Assembly (NCBI GenBank): GCA_009829735.1
Contig: CM020619.1
Location: 4,914,083 to 4,978,082, forward strand
DNA length: 64,000 nt
Source of the DNA: Pyropia yezoensis
Taxonomy: Eukaryota > Rhodophyta > Bangiophyceae > Bangiales > Bangiaceae
Reading direction: 5' to 3'
The notes below the pieces were generated by a model that saw only the letters and a program-made list of their open reading frames with translations, was not told the origin of the DNA and ran no database searches. Below are positions 1 to 9,185 of this stretch, in pieces. The position numbers were made by a program, and so were the translations under genes. Each line of letters begins with the position of its first letter. Position 1 is the stretch's first letter.

Positions 1-1571
1 GGTTTCTTCATCCACAAGCTGTGGTGAAGACTCGGTTTGTGGAGGGACTCCATTGGTCAGTCCGGATGGAGACCCGGGAGCATAATACTGCCCAGGCGAC
101 CCTGGCCGAGTTGGCTAGGTTCGCCTATCGCAGAGGCGAAGCCTACTGCAAGTTGCGGGAGGAACAACGCCTGGAGCGTCAGGCCGAGTTGGCCAAGGAA
201 CGGGAGGAGGCGCGCCAGGCCAGAGAGTTGAGAGAGGCGCGCCGAATCCGCAAGGAGAGGGTGGTAGCTGCCGTGGGAACTTCCCAGGGTATCCCTTCGT
301 CTTCCCCAGTTGGGAAGACCCCTCCGGGAACTGACCGTCGATGTTGGAACTGCAACTCCGATGGTCACTGGGCATATGATTGCCCCAAGTTGAGGAAACG
401 CATCCAACAACTTGTTAGGAATGCGAGTAAGAAGTCGGCTACGAACGAAGTACGTTCACGCCGCGATGGTGGGTCTCGACCCGGTAGTGGCGGTCGCCAC
501 ACCCTCGGCGGAGGGGGCGGACACGTCGTCCTCGGACTCGTCGTCTTCCCCTTCGCCCTCAGATTCGGACGCCAAGTCGGCGGGAAACGAATGACCGTTG
601 GAGCTGGTCGTCCGAAGCTCACAACGGTCGCCTCCGCCAAGTGGGCCAAAAGGACGAATCAACCGTGTCGGATACTGCGGCGACCTAAGGGAGTCCGCCC
701 ACCTCGGGTAGGACTCCCCAAGAACGTTAACCCACGTCGGGTCATCGCGGTGCTGACGGGTGAGAACTTCCAGGTGGCTGGACGGGTGCAACTTGCCCCC
801 GGCCGCGCCTGTTGTGCCCGTATCGTACTTGATACCGGGTCAGGAGCCTCCTTGATACGCAAGTCGCTATTACCAAAGGAGATGAAGCTCCAACGCTGGA
901 AGTCTAAAGCTGACCATCTGATCGATATCAATGGTGGGGTACTTCCCATCGTTGGTGCCGTGACCCTACCAACTAGGTTGGGGACCCATGAGGTCGACGT
1001 GACCTACGGTGTAGTTGAGAATATATCGGTACCCCTCCTTCTGGGTACCCCTTATGTCGTTACTCAAGTGCCTTTCATTTGTGGCCCTGAGTATTGGGTC
1101 AAGTTGATGAATGGGGAGACTATCCCCATCCTTGGTAAGGGAAAGTCAGTGGCTCCTGTGACAGTCTCACAGTCGAAGCCTGTTTGTTCTGTGAGGGAAG
1201 GGTTTACTGCTACCCTGCGTTTAGCCCGTAAAGTCACGTTGCCCCCCAACTCGGTGGCGCACGTTGATGTTGTAACTGATTATACGGGGAATGGGTTGGT
1301 GCACCCTCACCCCCGTCTTGCTCGCAAGCACCAAGTGCATGTTGCCCTTGGCACGATGGACTCCAAAGCCGGAGTCCCGTGGAGGATCCAGGTGATGAAC
1401 CTGAGCTCGTCGCCCAAGTACTTCAAGTCGGGAGCCCAAGTTCGGCTATATCGACCAAGACGAGGGACTGATAGTAGCGGTCCACCCTCAACGCGGGCGC
1501 AAGTAGCGACCCGACGTCCGGAAAGGAGAAGCATCAAGCCAAGTCGGCCGCCTCTCCTCGGCCCCATTTGA
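1..1571 (+). CDS. gag-protease ORF of the gypsy element (5' end outside window)
   Basis: The frame is open to the left edge of the window, so the first residues of Gag are missing from view. The visible part starts with a charged, Arg/Glu-rich helical stretch typical of the end of Gag, followed by one CCHC zinc knuckle (CWNCNSDGHWAYDC, near base 345). A Ser/Asp-rich low-complexity linker follows, then a retroviral-type aspartic protease with the DTGSGAS active-site motif near base 830. Gag forms the particle and the zinc knuckle binds the element RNA; the protease cuts the polyprotein. The pol ORF follows directly. Confidence 0.9.
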   Translation, partial: FLHPQAVVKTRFVEGLHWSVRMETREHNTAQATLAELARFAYRRGEAYCKLREEQRLERQAELAKEREEARQARELREARRIRKERVVAAVGTSQGIPSSSPVGKTPPGTDRRCWNCNSDGHWAYDCPKLRKRIQQLVRNASKKSATNEVRSRRDGGSRPGSGGRHTLGGGGGHVVLGLVVFPFALRFGRQVGGKRMTVGAGRPKLTTVASAKWAKRTNQPCRILRRPKGVRPPRVGLPKNVNPRRVIAVLTGENFQVAGRVQLAPGRACCARIVLDTGSGASLIRKSLLPKEMKLQRWKSKADHLIDINGGVLPIVGAVTLPTRLGTHEVDVTYGVVENISVPLLLGTPYVVTQVPFICGPEYWVKLMNGETIPILGKGKSVAPVTVSQSKPVCSVREGFTATLRLARKVTLPPNSVAHVDVVTDYTGNGLVHPHPRLARKHQVHVALGTMDSKAGVPWRIQVMNLSSSPKYFKSGAQVRLYRPRRGTDSSGPPSTRAQVATRRPERRSIKPSRPPLLGPI

Positions 1572-1607
1572 ACATGGAGGGTGTCCCACCCAGGTTGAGG
1601 GTTCAAG

Positions 1608-4577
1608 TTGAACGCCTCTTGGACCAATATCACAAGTTGTGGGATGGCCAATTGGGGACTCATGAGAGCTACCCAACACCGGATCGAGTTGAAACCCGGT
1701 GCACCCCCTATACGCCAACAACCGTATAGGGGAGGACCCCGTTCAAGGGCCCTCGTTAAGGAGCAAGTTGCTCGCATGGAGGCCCTCGATGTGATCGAGG
1801 CCAGCAACGCCGAGTGGGCGAGTCCGGTGGTTATCGTCCCCAAAGCTGATGGGACCCCCCGGTTCTGTATCGACTACCGTAAGCTCAACGAGAGCACGGT
1901 GAAGGACAGTTATCCCCTACCTAGGATGGACGACTGTCTGGACTCTCTGGGGGAGGCAAACGTGTTCTCTACCCTGGACTGTAACGCGGGGTCCTGGCAA
2001 ATTCCCATTGCCCCGGAGGACAGGCATAAAACTACCTTTACCTGTCACTGTGGTACCTACCAGTGCAAGCGTCTACCGTTTGGCCTGTGTAACGCGCCGG
2101 CAACTTTCCAGCGCGCTATGGACATGATTCTGGCCCGAGTACGGTGGCAGATCTGTCTCGTGTACCTAGACGATATCATTGTGTTCTCCCGAAGTCCGGA
2201 GGAACACATTGGCCATCTTGGCCAGGTGTTCAAGCTACTTGCTGACGCCGGTGTGTCACTAAAGGCGAGCAAGTGCCACCTCTTCACTCAAGAGGTGGAA
2301 TACTTGGGACATGTTGTCCGTCCGGGGCGTCTCAGTGTCAACGAGAAAAACTTGAGGGCCATCCGTAAGGCTCAGTACCCCCGGACCCAGACCCAGATGA
2401 GGAGCTTCCTCGGGATGTGTAACGTGTACCGACGTTTCACCAAGGGCTTCGCCAAGGTGGCGAAGCCGTTGAATGAGTTAGTGAGCTCAACGCTACCGAA
2501 GAACCTGCCTCCCCCCAGTCGGGTGGAGCAGGAATCCTTTGAGACTCTTCGGGACCTTCTGCTGAAGCCCCCTATCCTGGCTTTTCCCAGGTTGGGAGGC
2601 CACTACATCCTGGATGTGGACGCTAGCTACGACCAACTTGGTTGTGTGTTGCTTCAGCAGCAGCCGGACAAGGAGTACTTGCCGGTGGGATACTTCAGCA
2701 AGGGGCTGAACTCGGCCGAGAAGAACTACGGAGTCACCGAGTTGGAAGGACTCGCAGTGGTGTGGGCGGTGACGTCACTTCGTCACTACCTAGAGGGTGA
2801 GAAGTTCCTCATCCGCTGTGACCACCGCGCGTTGCAGTTCATCTTTAAGACGGACTGTACGAACACTCGTCTCATCCGGTCAAGGGTGCGACTGGCACCC
2901 TTCAACTTTGATATTGAGTACCGACCTGGCAGGCAACATGCCCTTGCCGACGGCCTCTCTCGGGTACCTACCGAGGGGCTGGACACTGACCCAGTCGATG
3001 AGGACATCCCCATCGTGGGGGTGGTCACGCGCTCGGGTCAGGCGTTGAACCCCGAGGCGCCAGGGAACAAGAAGTACTTGCCCCTGTCCCTGGACGAGGT
3101 GGTGAAGGCCCAGGCCGAGGATCCCTTCTGCAAGTCGCAGAGGGACACGCTGGATACCGTGGCGGAGACGCGGTTCTTTCTGGGAGATGATGGCCTCCTC
3201 ATGAGGAGGGGGGTATTTCAGGGGACCGAACAACTTGTCGTCCCCGCATCCCTCAAGGACAGTATCCTTGAGAGGGAGCACAACGCTCCCACGGGTGGAC
3301 ACCTGGGGTCTAGTAAACTGTACCAGACCCTAAGGACCAGGTACTACTGGCCGTCCATGGTGGTGGACATCTACAGTTGGGTGGCTGCCTGCACAAGTTG
3401 TGCACAGAACCGTCTGATGGAACGGCGGCCTACTACGGCTATGCTATTGTTCCCGGCCAAGGAGCCCTTCGCCGCGTTGGCGATGGACATCCTTGGGCCA
3501 CTGCCAGTGACCGAGGAGGGCAACCAGTACCTCCTGGTCATCTGTGACCGCTTCACGAAACTTACGCGAGCGATCCCACTGGCAGAGATCACGGCCATGT
3601 CGGTCGTGTCAGCCTTCCTAGATCACTGGGTTGCCGCGTATGGCATTCCGGATAGTACACTATCGGACAATGGACCGCAATTTGCGTCTGTACTGTTTCA
3701 GGGAGTGCTGGATATGTTGGGGGTTAAGGTAAACTATGCCACCCCCTACCACCCACAAACTAATGGGCAGGTGGAGCGCTTCAACAAAACTATTGTTAGG
3801 CAGCTGCGCCACTATGTGAGTGAGCACGTGAAGACGTGGGACCAATACATTTCTATTCTTACCACTGCCTACAATTCGCAGGTTCACTCATCTACCGGGG
3901 AAGTACCCCTCGCTTTTGTGACCCCCCGTCGCGTGCGGTCTATTGCCGTGCGGCGGCCGCTCCCAACTAGGGAGGATGGTGGCAGGACGCCTACTCCTAC
4001 TGAGAGTAAGGCGGAGTGCGCTGCTAGGCTTGAAAATCTCATCCCTAAAGTCAGGGCTGAGATGGACAAAGCACAAAAGCGCTACAAGCGTACCTTTGAC
4101 AAAAAGGTGCGCAATGCGAAGCATGTCCCCGAGCAGGGTGACTGGGTGCTGGTACGCTCACACACCCCAACTGGGGGTAAGTTGGTGTTCCAGACGAAGG
4201 GACCGTACCAGGTCCTTCGCACTGATGGGCGGCGCTTCACCATCGAAAGTGACGATGGGGTCCGCACAGTGAACGGACAGGACGTGGTCAAAGTTGCACC
4301 ACCGCCTGCAGGCGACCCAGCTTGGGCACGTGCGTTGGACGCGTGGCGCCTCCCCTCACAGCCTGCGGCCAAACAGGGCCCGCAGGAGTACGTGTTCGAT
4401 AAGTTCATCGACCACGGCTGGGATGAGGACACTGACCGCCTCATGTTGAGGGTGCGTTGGTTTGGCTACAAAGCCAAGGATGATACGTGGGAGTATGTGG
4501 AGGACCTTCCCGCTGAGAAGGTCCGGGCGTACTGTGGCCGGAATGAGATAGACCCTAACAGTCCTCCCTCAACGTGA
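1608..4577 (+). CDS. pol: reverse transcriptase, RNase H, integrase, chromodomain
   Basis: About 990 residues. Domains in order: reverse transcriptase with the FCIDYRKLN block, LPFGLCNAPATFQ block and YLDD catalytic motif (near base 2165); RNase H with the DVDAS motif near base 2620; integrase with an HHCC zinc-binding region (H..H..CTSC, about 3280-3410), then a DDE core with MDILGP, SDNGPQFAS and PYHPQTNGQVERF; and a C-terminal chromodomain at about 4390-4540 with the aromatic pattern YVFDKFIDH...VRWFGY...WEYVEDL. The chromodomain is expected to guide integration to particular chromatin. This is the full domain set and order of a chromovirus pol. Confidence 0.95.
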   Translation: MNASWTNITSCGMANWGLMRATQHRIELKPGAPPIRQQPYRGGPRSRALVKEQVARMEALDVIEASNAEWASPVVIVPKADGTPRFCIDYRKLNESTVKDSYPLPRMDDCLDSLGEANVFSTLDCNAGSWQIPIAPEDRHKTTFTCHCGTYQCKRLPFGLCNAPATFQRAMDMILARVRWQICLVYLDDIIVFSRSPEEHIGHLGQVFKLLADAGVSLKASKCHLFTQEVEYLGHVVRPGRLSVNEKNLRAIRKAQYPRTQTQMRSFLGMCNVYRRFTKGFAKVAKPLNELVSSTLPKNLPPPSRVEQESFETLRDLLLKPPILAFPRLGGHYILDVDASYDQLGCVLLQQQPDKEYLPVGYFSKGLNSAEKNYGVTELEGLAVVWAVTSLRHYLEGEKFLIRCDHRALQFIFKTDCTNTRLIRSRVRLAPFNFDIEYRPGRQHALADGLSRVPTEGLDTDPVDEDIPIVGVVTRSGQALNPEAPGNKKYLPLSLDEVVKAQAEDPFCKSQRDTLDTVAETRFFLGDDGLLMRRGVFQGTEQLVVPASLKDSILEREHNAPTGGHLGSSKLYQTLRTRYYWPSMVVDIYSWVAACTSCAQNRLMERRPTTAMLLFPAKEPFAALAMDILGPLPVTEEGNQYLLVICDRFTKLTRAIPLAEITAMSVVSAFLDHWVAAYGIPDSTLSDNGPQFASVLFQGVLDMLGVKVNYATPYHPQTNGQVERFNKTIVRQLRHYVSEHVKTWDQYISILTTAYNSQVHSSTGEVPLAFVTPRRVRSIAVRRPLPTREDGGRTPTPTESKAECAARLENLIPKVRAEMDKAQKRYKRTFDKKVRNAKHVPEQGDWVLVRSHTPTGGKLVFQTKGPYQVLRTDGRRFTIESDDGVRTVNGQDVVKVAPPPAGDPAWARALDAWRLPSQPAAKQGPQEYVFDKFIDHGWDEDTDRLMLRVRWFGYKAKDDTWEYVEDLPAEKVRAYCGRNEIDPNSPPST

Positions 4578-4688
4578 GGGAAGGCCGAGCAACAGTGCCA
4601 AGAGAGTGCTTGAAGTCGAAGTGGTACGCAGAGTGGCTTTTAACTACAGCCCTAACCCTCACTCTCTCACAACAAAGGCAGCTGCCAA

Positions 4689-5489
4689 CTAGGCATGCAT
4701 GCTAGGCTCACCAATCCCACGGCCCTCGCCCTCACGTAGAGGCGAGCGGCGAGACCCACGCCGATAACGGTCTCCACTCGTGGGAGGGGCCGGCGGCTCC
4801 AAGTCGGACTCGTCGCGCCCCTCACGGTCGCGCAAGTGGCGACGACCGCGGCTGCTCTTCTGCTTAGTCTTGCGCGCAAGTCGGCGACGCAGACGCCGGA
4901 CCGACTCCGACTCAGACGGAGTCGAGGACTCCGAGACGGAGTAAGACAACTCGTCTTCGGATACGGAGGGAGAGCGCCGCGAGTGACGGCGACGACGGCG
5001 AGGAGGCGAGTATGCCCGGCTCGCGCGACGTTTGCCACGCCCAAGTGGGGCTGGCTGGGGCATAATAGCCCCAATGCGAGCCAACTCGGCCGTCATAAAC
5101 TCCGCCACCGACTCGCAGCTCGCGGTCGCCACTGCAGTACGAACGCGCTCCTCAAGTTGAGGATTCTCGGAGGTTTGGAGGGTTGCGGTCGACGCGGCCA
5201 ACCAGGAAATGGTGCGCACCAACGTGGTGATCATCATCTCTGAGGTTAGAGGCGTGCGCGGTAACACCAACTTGGGGTATACCGTCAGGAGGGTGGCCCC
5301 CAAGTTGGGGGACACCGGGGTGGTCGACTCAATGGCCACGCTAATCGGGATGTCCCCGTGCGGTTGGAAGGGGACAGGAGGAAGCGCAGGGACACGCCGA
5401 GGTGGCGGGACCCGGGTGTAACTGCGACCCCGACTTGGGCCCCCCGCAGTAGGTTGAGTCATATGGTCATCGTATGAGGGCACGGCCAT
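4689..5489 (-). CDS. Antisense ORF B inside the gypsy element, Arg/Ser-rich tail
   Basis: A 266-residue ORF, antisense to gag-pol, overlapping the end of the preceding antisense ORF by about 30 bases. The first 130 residues look globular (for example a TSEMMITTLVRTISWLAAST segment); the rest is a highly basic Arg/Ser tail with repeated RRR and SES patterns, as in nucleic-acid-binding tails. No family recognised. Its position, coding strand and tight overlap with ORF A suggest the two are expressed together. That it is translated is an inference from length and composition only. Confidence 0.55.
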   Translation of the reverse strand: MAVPSYDDHMTQPTAGGPSRGRSYTRVPPPRRVPALPPVPFQPHGDIPISVAIESTTPVSPNLGATLLTVYPKLVLPRTPLTSEMMITTLVRTISWLAASTATLQTSENPQLEERVRTAVATASCESVAEFMTAELARIGAIMPQPAPLGRGKRRASRAYSPPRRRRRHSRRSPSVSEDELSYSVSESSTPSESESVRRLRRRLARKTKQKSSRGRRHLRDREGRDESDLEPPAPPTSGDRYRRGSRRSPLREGEGRGIGEPSMHA

Positions 5490-6802
5490 AACAATGGGCT
5501 TGTCCGGGGGTGGCGCTTGTGGCGATCCACCCCCGGGGCATACGGGTAGTCCCCGATGCCCAACCCCTCTCGTAGGACCACACGGCCGTCGTGAAGTTCA
5601 CGAGCGACCCAAACGAACTGGCGAAGTGCGCCATCGTCCTTAGGCCCACGAGAGGGGCGGCGCAACTTGTGCTCAATGCTCTCCCACTCGATAAACTTGT
5701 GAAGGCGGAGCATCTCCTCAAGTAGAGTGAGTTGCCCTGCTGAGCACCCCTCAGCAACTAGCTGAGGGGTGAGCTGTTCCAAACCTTGGATAAGCCGGAT
5801 GGGGAGATGCCAGAGCATCCCCCGCCGCTGAACACAAGAGACCCAGGTCGACATGACCTCGAGGAGCCACTGGGTGGCCAACATGGCCCACACCAGGTGA
5901 TCAGGGCCAGCCGTCAACATGACGGAGCCAAAGTGGTCAAGCAACCGCGGCAGCAACGCTGGGAATCCGTAGGGGACCTCAACTTGAGGCCACCACTCGG
6001 GCTTCTTCGGATAGTACTGCTCCTTACTGGCGGCAGACTGCTGAGGAAACTCAAGTTGAGCCGAGGTCACCAAGTAGGGACCTCGCCGGAAGTCCTTCTC
6101 CATCCGCACATCAAAGTGATGAGTGTGCGGATCGGCCTCGTGAAGGTACGGGGGGCGAGTTGCCACCGCGTCCCAAGTAAAGGTCGGCAAGTCGCCGGGA
6201 CCCGAGATAGTTCCCCCGCGGTCCACCATGGCCTTGGCCCACTGTATGTCCTCGACCTCCTCGTCGTCCAGGAAGGCAAACTGGTCCGTCCTGAAGCCGG
6301 CAGGGAACCCGACCCTACGGGAATACTTCTCCCGTAGGCGGTCCCATACCCGACCCATCGCTGCGCCAAGTCGGCCACAGCGAAGAACAGTCAACCCCTC
6401 CTCATATAGAGGCCAAGCGGGGTAAAACCACCGCCCCAAGGCCTCACGCGGGACAACTTGTCCCGCCTCCGGGGGAGATCCCGCCGTCAACCCAAAGCCG
6501 GGTGACGCGGGAGTCCCATCCCCCGGAGCGATCGCGGAGCCCCCGCCGGAAGTCCCGGCGGGCGCTGCACCGTAGGAGGTGTCCTCCATACGCTCATCCA
6601 GAGAGTCCGTCTCCACTCCCGGGGTCGCCATGGCTCTCCCCAAGTTGGGGAGAGACGCCCTGGCTATAGCGGCACGAGACCCGCCTCGAGTTGAGGGGGA
6701 CTCGGATCGTGCGTAAACGGGTGGCCTCCCCAGCGTGGGGCGGCCCCGTGGAAGGTGAAGGGGAAGTGGTGGTGATGGTGAGGTGTGAACCGAGGAGAGC
6801 AA
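5459..6802 (-). CDS. Antisense ORF A inside the gypsy element, unknown function
   Basis: A 447-residue ORF on the strand opposite to gag-pol, lying between pol and the 3' LTR. I do not recognise a domain. The N-terminus is Pro/Ser-rich; the middle and C-terminus (from about residue 125) look like a folded protein, with many Trp/Tyr/Phe residues and mixed charge. A second antisense ORF follows, overlapping its end by about 30 bases. Extra ORFs in this position, some antisense, are known in plant gypsy groups (Tat/Ogre lineage), but I see no similarity to them. It could be an accessory protein, a captured host gene, or belong to a nested element whose edges I cannot see. Confidence 0.6.
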   Translation of the reverse strand: MLSSVHTSPSPPLPLHLPRGRPTLGRPPVYARSESPSTRGGSRAAIARASLPNLGRAMATPGVETDSLDERMEDTSYGAAPAGTSGGGSAIAPGDGTPASPGFGLTAGSPPEAGQVVPREALGRWFYPAWPLYEEGLTVLRCGRLGAAMGRVWDRLREKYSRRVGFPAGFRTDQFAFLDDEEVEDIQWAKAMVDRGGTISGPGDLPTFTWDAVATRPPYLHEADPHTHHFDVRMEKDFRRGPYLVTSAQLEFPQQSAASKEQYYPKKPEWWPQVEVPYGFPALLPRLLDHFGSVMLTAGPDHLVWAMLATQWLLEVMSTWVSCVQRRGMLWHLPIRLIQGLEQLTPQLVAEGCSAGQLTLLEEMLRLHKFIEWESIEHKLRRPSRGPKDDGALRQFVWVARELHDGRVVLREGLGIGDYPYAPGVDRHKRHPRTSPLLWPCPHTMTI

Positions 6803-6957
6803 GCTGCCGAGTAGGCAAGCTTGAGGAGAGGGGCGGTCAGCGTGACCGCCTCCACATCCGCGTTACGTACTCAAGGGGGGGACAGCAAGTCGCGCCCCCC
6901 AACGCCGAGACGTGCGTTTACGCACCCCCTCACAGGGCCGACCGGGTCGGTCGGAAC

Positions 6958-6971
6958 TGAGGAGAGGGGAG
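6958..6971 (+). other. Polypurine tract next to the 3' LTR
   Basis: A run of purines (GAGGAGAGGGGAG) lies directly before the TGTGGCA start of the 3' LTR. In Ty3/gypsy elements this tract primes plus-strand DNA synthesis. Its position right against the LTR supports the LTR boundary called here. Confidence 0.7.
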
Positions 6972-7440
6972 TGTGGCAGTATTGACCCCCAGGTAGGGGG
7001 GCAACACGTGCCATGCAAGGGGCGGCAGGCCACCAGCCTGATCCGTTCCTCCCCCTGCATTTGGGTCCATATTCCCTAAGTTTGGGATAGTTAGCTTAGT
7101 AGTAAATCCAACTTGGATTTGAGGGTTTTCTGCATTTATCGTCTTGAATTTTCGTGTGGCCCGGTGGGCAGGTGCTGGGGTGGGAGATTCTGAGTGGCGA
7201 GATTCTGAGTGGACCCTGGGGGGATAAGGGGAGGGACAGCGGGGCTTGGCCCTGCGTCCCCGTCCCGACCACGAAACTGTTGGACCACACACCATCTTCT
7301 TGTTTGTCGGTGGGGGGTTTGCCCCACAACAGGGACAGAGTGTGTGCGACTTGCACTTCTTCCGGTTCCCCCGACACGGGAGGCAGCCCTTGCACACCGC
7401 CCCAACTTGGGTGCCGTGTGTGCGAGTGGTTTTTGCCACA
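6972..7440 (+). repeat. 3' LTR of the gypsy element (469 bp)
   Basis: Starts TGTGGCA and ends TGCCACA, a perfect 7-base inverted repeat with the TG...CA ends normal for LTRs, and follows a polypurine tract. It contains two copies of the CAAGTTG-type heptamer (7109 and 7403) and a tandem 2x15-bp repeat at 7184-7213. Bases 7441-7445 (GCGAG) would be the right copy of the target duplication; the left copy is outside the window, so this cannot be checked here. Confidence 0.8.
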
Positions 7441-8983
7441 GCGAGTGATGGTGGCGGTGCGGACCATCGAGGGTCGACAGTCGGAGCAATATCGTTCAGG
7501 GCCACCCCCACCCCCCCCACCCCCCGACCAGGAAAGGCACACAGCGAGCCCCCGCTGTGGCACAGGGGAGCACGCCCCCGCACCCCCCCAGCACGGTCTC
7601 GAAGTGTACTCCCCCCTCCAGCGGTGCACCCGTCTACATTTCGGTTCACCATCGACCAATCAAAAGTGACGTATTCGAGACGGACCTCCCGCTGTCGTCC
7701 GCCTGTGAGGTGCTTCGCTCGAAGGCACGCAGTCATGACCCGCGCAGCACACTGCGGCGTGCGGTCAGCAGCACGCGTCGGATTTTTTTTCGTTGTCTGT
7801 CCCGGCGTGCTCGCCGTGTGCGACGGGATACAGATAGTCCACATTGGCAGGGGGGTGCGAGGGGCTGGTGTGTGCCCCCCTGATGAGAGGGCATTTTACG
7901 TTGCGCGCGTGAGCCTCCCAACGTGGCGCCCAATCACGCCATGACACATAGAAAAGCTCCCATGACACGAACAGGAGCTCCCGTGATTAGGCGCACCATA
8001 CGTGTGTGCCAACCACGCAGTCGCAGGGCCCGCGCAAGAACGATTCCGGAGCCCACGAACAAAGCGTACTCCAGCGACCCCCCCCTCCCCAGAGTGTTGC
8101 CACGGCGGCATGCTCTCGTGGGCGACCACCCCTCGGCGCCGCCACAACCTCCGCGTCCTCGCACTGACGCCGGAATCTCCGCACACGAGCGCGCACATCG
8201 TTGGCGGCTCAGCGACATAGGGTGCTGCCGCAGGCCCCCCTCGTCGTCAACAACGCCGCCGCAGCACAGGACCCCCGACACAAAATGGTTCGCGAGGCCA
8301 GGCGGCGCCCGAGAACTGCCGTCCATATGGCAGCGATCGTCTCTCGAAGTGCATGCGATCGTGCAGAGATCGCCGTTCTTCCGTTACGTTAGCAAATATT
8401 AGGTATTATTAAAGACGGAGTTCGGGTGCACAGCACATAAACAGGCTTGATTTGTGTGTTGCGCTCCCCGAACTCATATCCATAGTCCGTTTTCGATTCT
8501 ATAATAATGTTCTTGTACTTCTCGTAAGCCTTTTCGACCACCTAATCAACGAAACCATCAGATCGAGTCCAAAACGGGGAGAGTGTGCAACGTGTGTGTA
8601 CGTGGCAGCCCGAATCGCTAATGTATCCTAATATTGGCTCGGGCTCGACGTTGGAAGATGCGCTTTCAGAGCACCTCTATCGGTGCGCCAATCGCCATAT
8701 ATTTGGCGCCGGGCATGTCTATCGGACAAGCAGACTGCCAAATCTCACCCCCATTCGCCATCTGCATCGCCATTCTTGCGCGATATGGCGATGGAAATGG
8801 CGGCCGCCATTTCTATCTGCATATCGTCTGGCCAATGAGCGAAGGCCATTCGGGCACTGTTCACCACAGCTGTAAAGCACTCGGCACTTGACGGAGCCTC
8901 CGTGCACTGGCTTTCCTTAAAATTGCTGTATTTTGTTGCCCTTGCACCACGGCGGCCCGCCGTGCTGCGCGCGGGGTCGCCCA
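7441..8983. other. No gene seen: flank of the gypsy insertion
   Basis: I see no coding region I can support. GC-rich up to about 8390, then an AT-richer patch at about 8390-8530. A fold-back palindrome lies at 8781-8826. Short ORFs here have no recognisable domain. Confidence 0.6.
8781..8826. repeat. Imperfect 46-bp palindrome
   Basis: The core 8794-8813 (GAAATGGCGGCCGCCATTTC) is a perfect 20-base palindrome. The outer 13 bases on each side match at 10 positions, giving a 46-base fold-back. It could form a cruciform or RNA hairpin or be part of a decayed inverted-repeat element. No function assigned. Confidence 0.75.
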
Positions 8984-8985
8984 TA

Positions 8986-9183
8986 CAGTCTTTCTCCATT
9001 GTTGGGCACCGTTTGTGGCGACGGTAAGCCCAAGGATTGTAACTTGATTCCGTCCTGTGATTGGTCGGTGACAACGATCGAATGCTGACACATGCGTTGA
9101 TCGCACCGTAGAGGTCGGTCGACCTGCATTGGTTACTAAACACCGTGCCCGAGAAAGGATGTCACAGCAATGGAGAAAGACTG
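8986..9183. mobile_element. Mariner-like MITE, 198 bp
   Basis: Terminal inverted repeats are 16 bases and perfect: CAGTCTTTCTCCATTG at 8986-9001 and its reverse complement at 9168-9183. Both ends are flanked by TA (8984-8985 and 9184-9185), the target duplication of Tc1/mariner transposons, whose repeats often start CAGT. There is no coding capacity, so it is a non-autonomous element that would depend on a transposase elsewhere. Confidence 0.8.
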
Positions 9184-9185
9184 TA

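Larger units (their letters stand above)
1..7440 (+). mobile_element. Ty3/gypsy LTR retrotransposon (chromovirus type), 3' part
   Basis: Right-hand part of a Ty3/gypsy element; the left end (5' LTR and start of gag) is outside the window. Order seen: gag-protease (to 1571), RT-RNase H-integrase-chromodomain (1608-4577), two antisense ORFs (4689-6802), a purine-rich tract, then a 3' LTR (6972-7440). The chromodomain after the integrase places it among chromoviruses. The ORFs inside the window are long and open, so it looks young or recently active; only one LTR is visible, so LTR divergence cannot be used for dating. The element is unusually long on the 3' side: about 2.4 kb separates pol from the LTR. 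The heptamer CAAGTTG, in either orientation, recurs 21 times across it. Confidence 0.93.
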
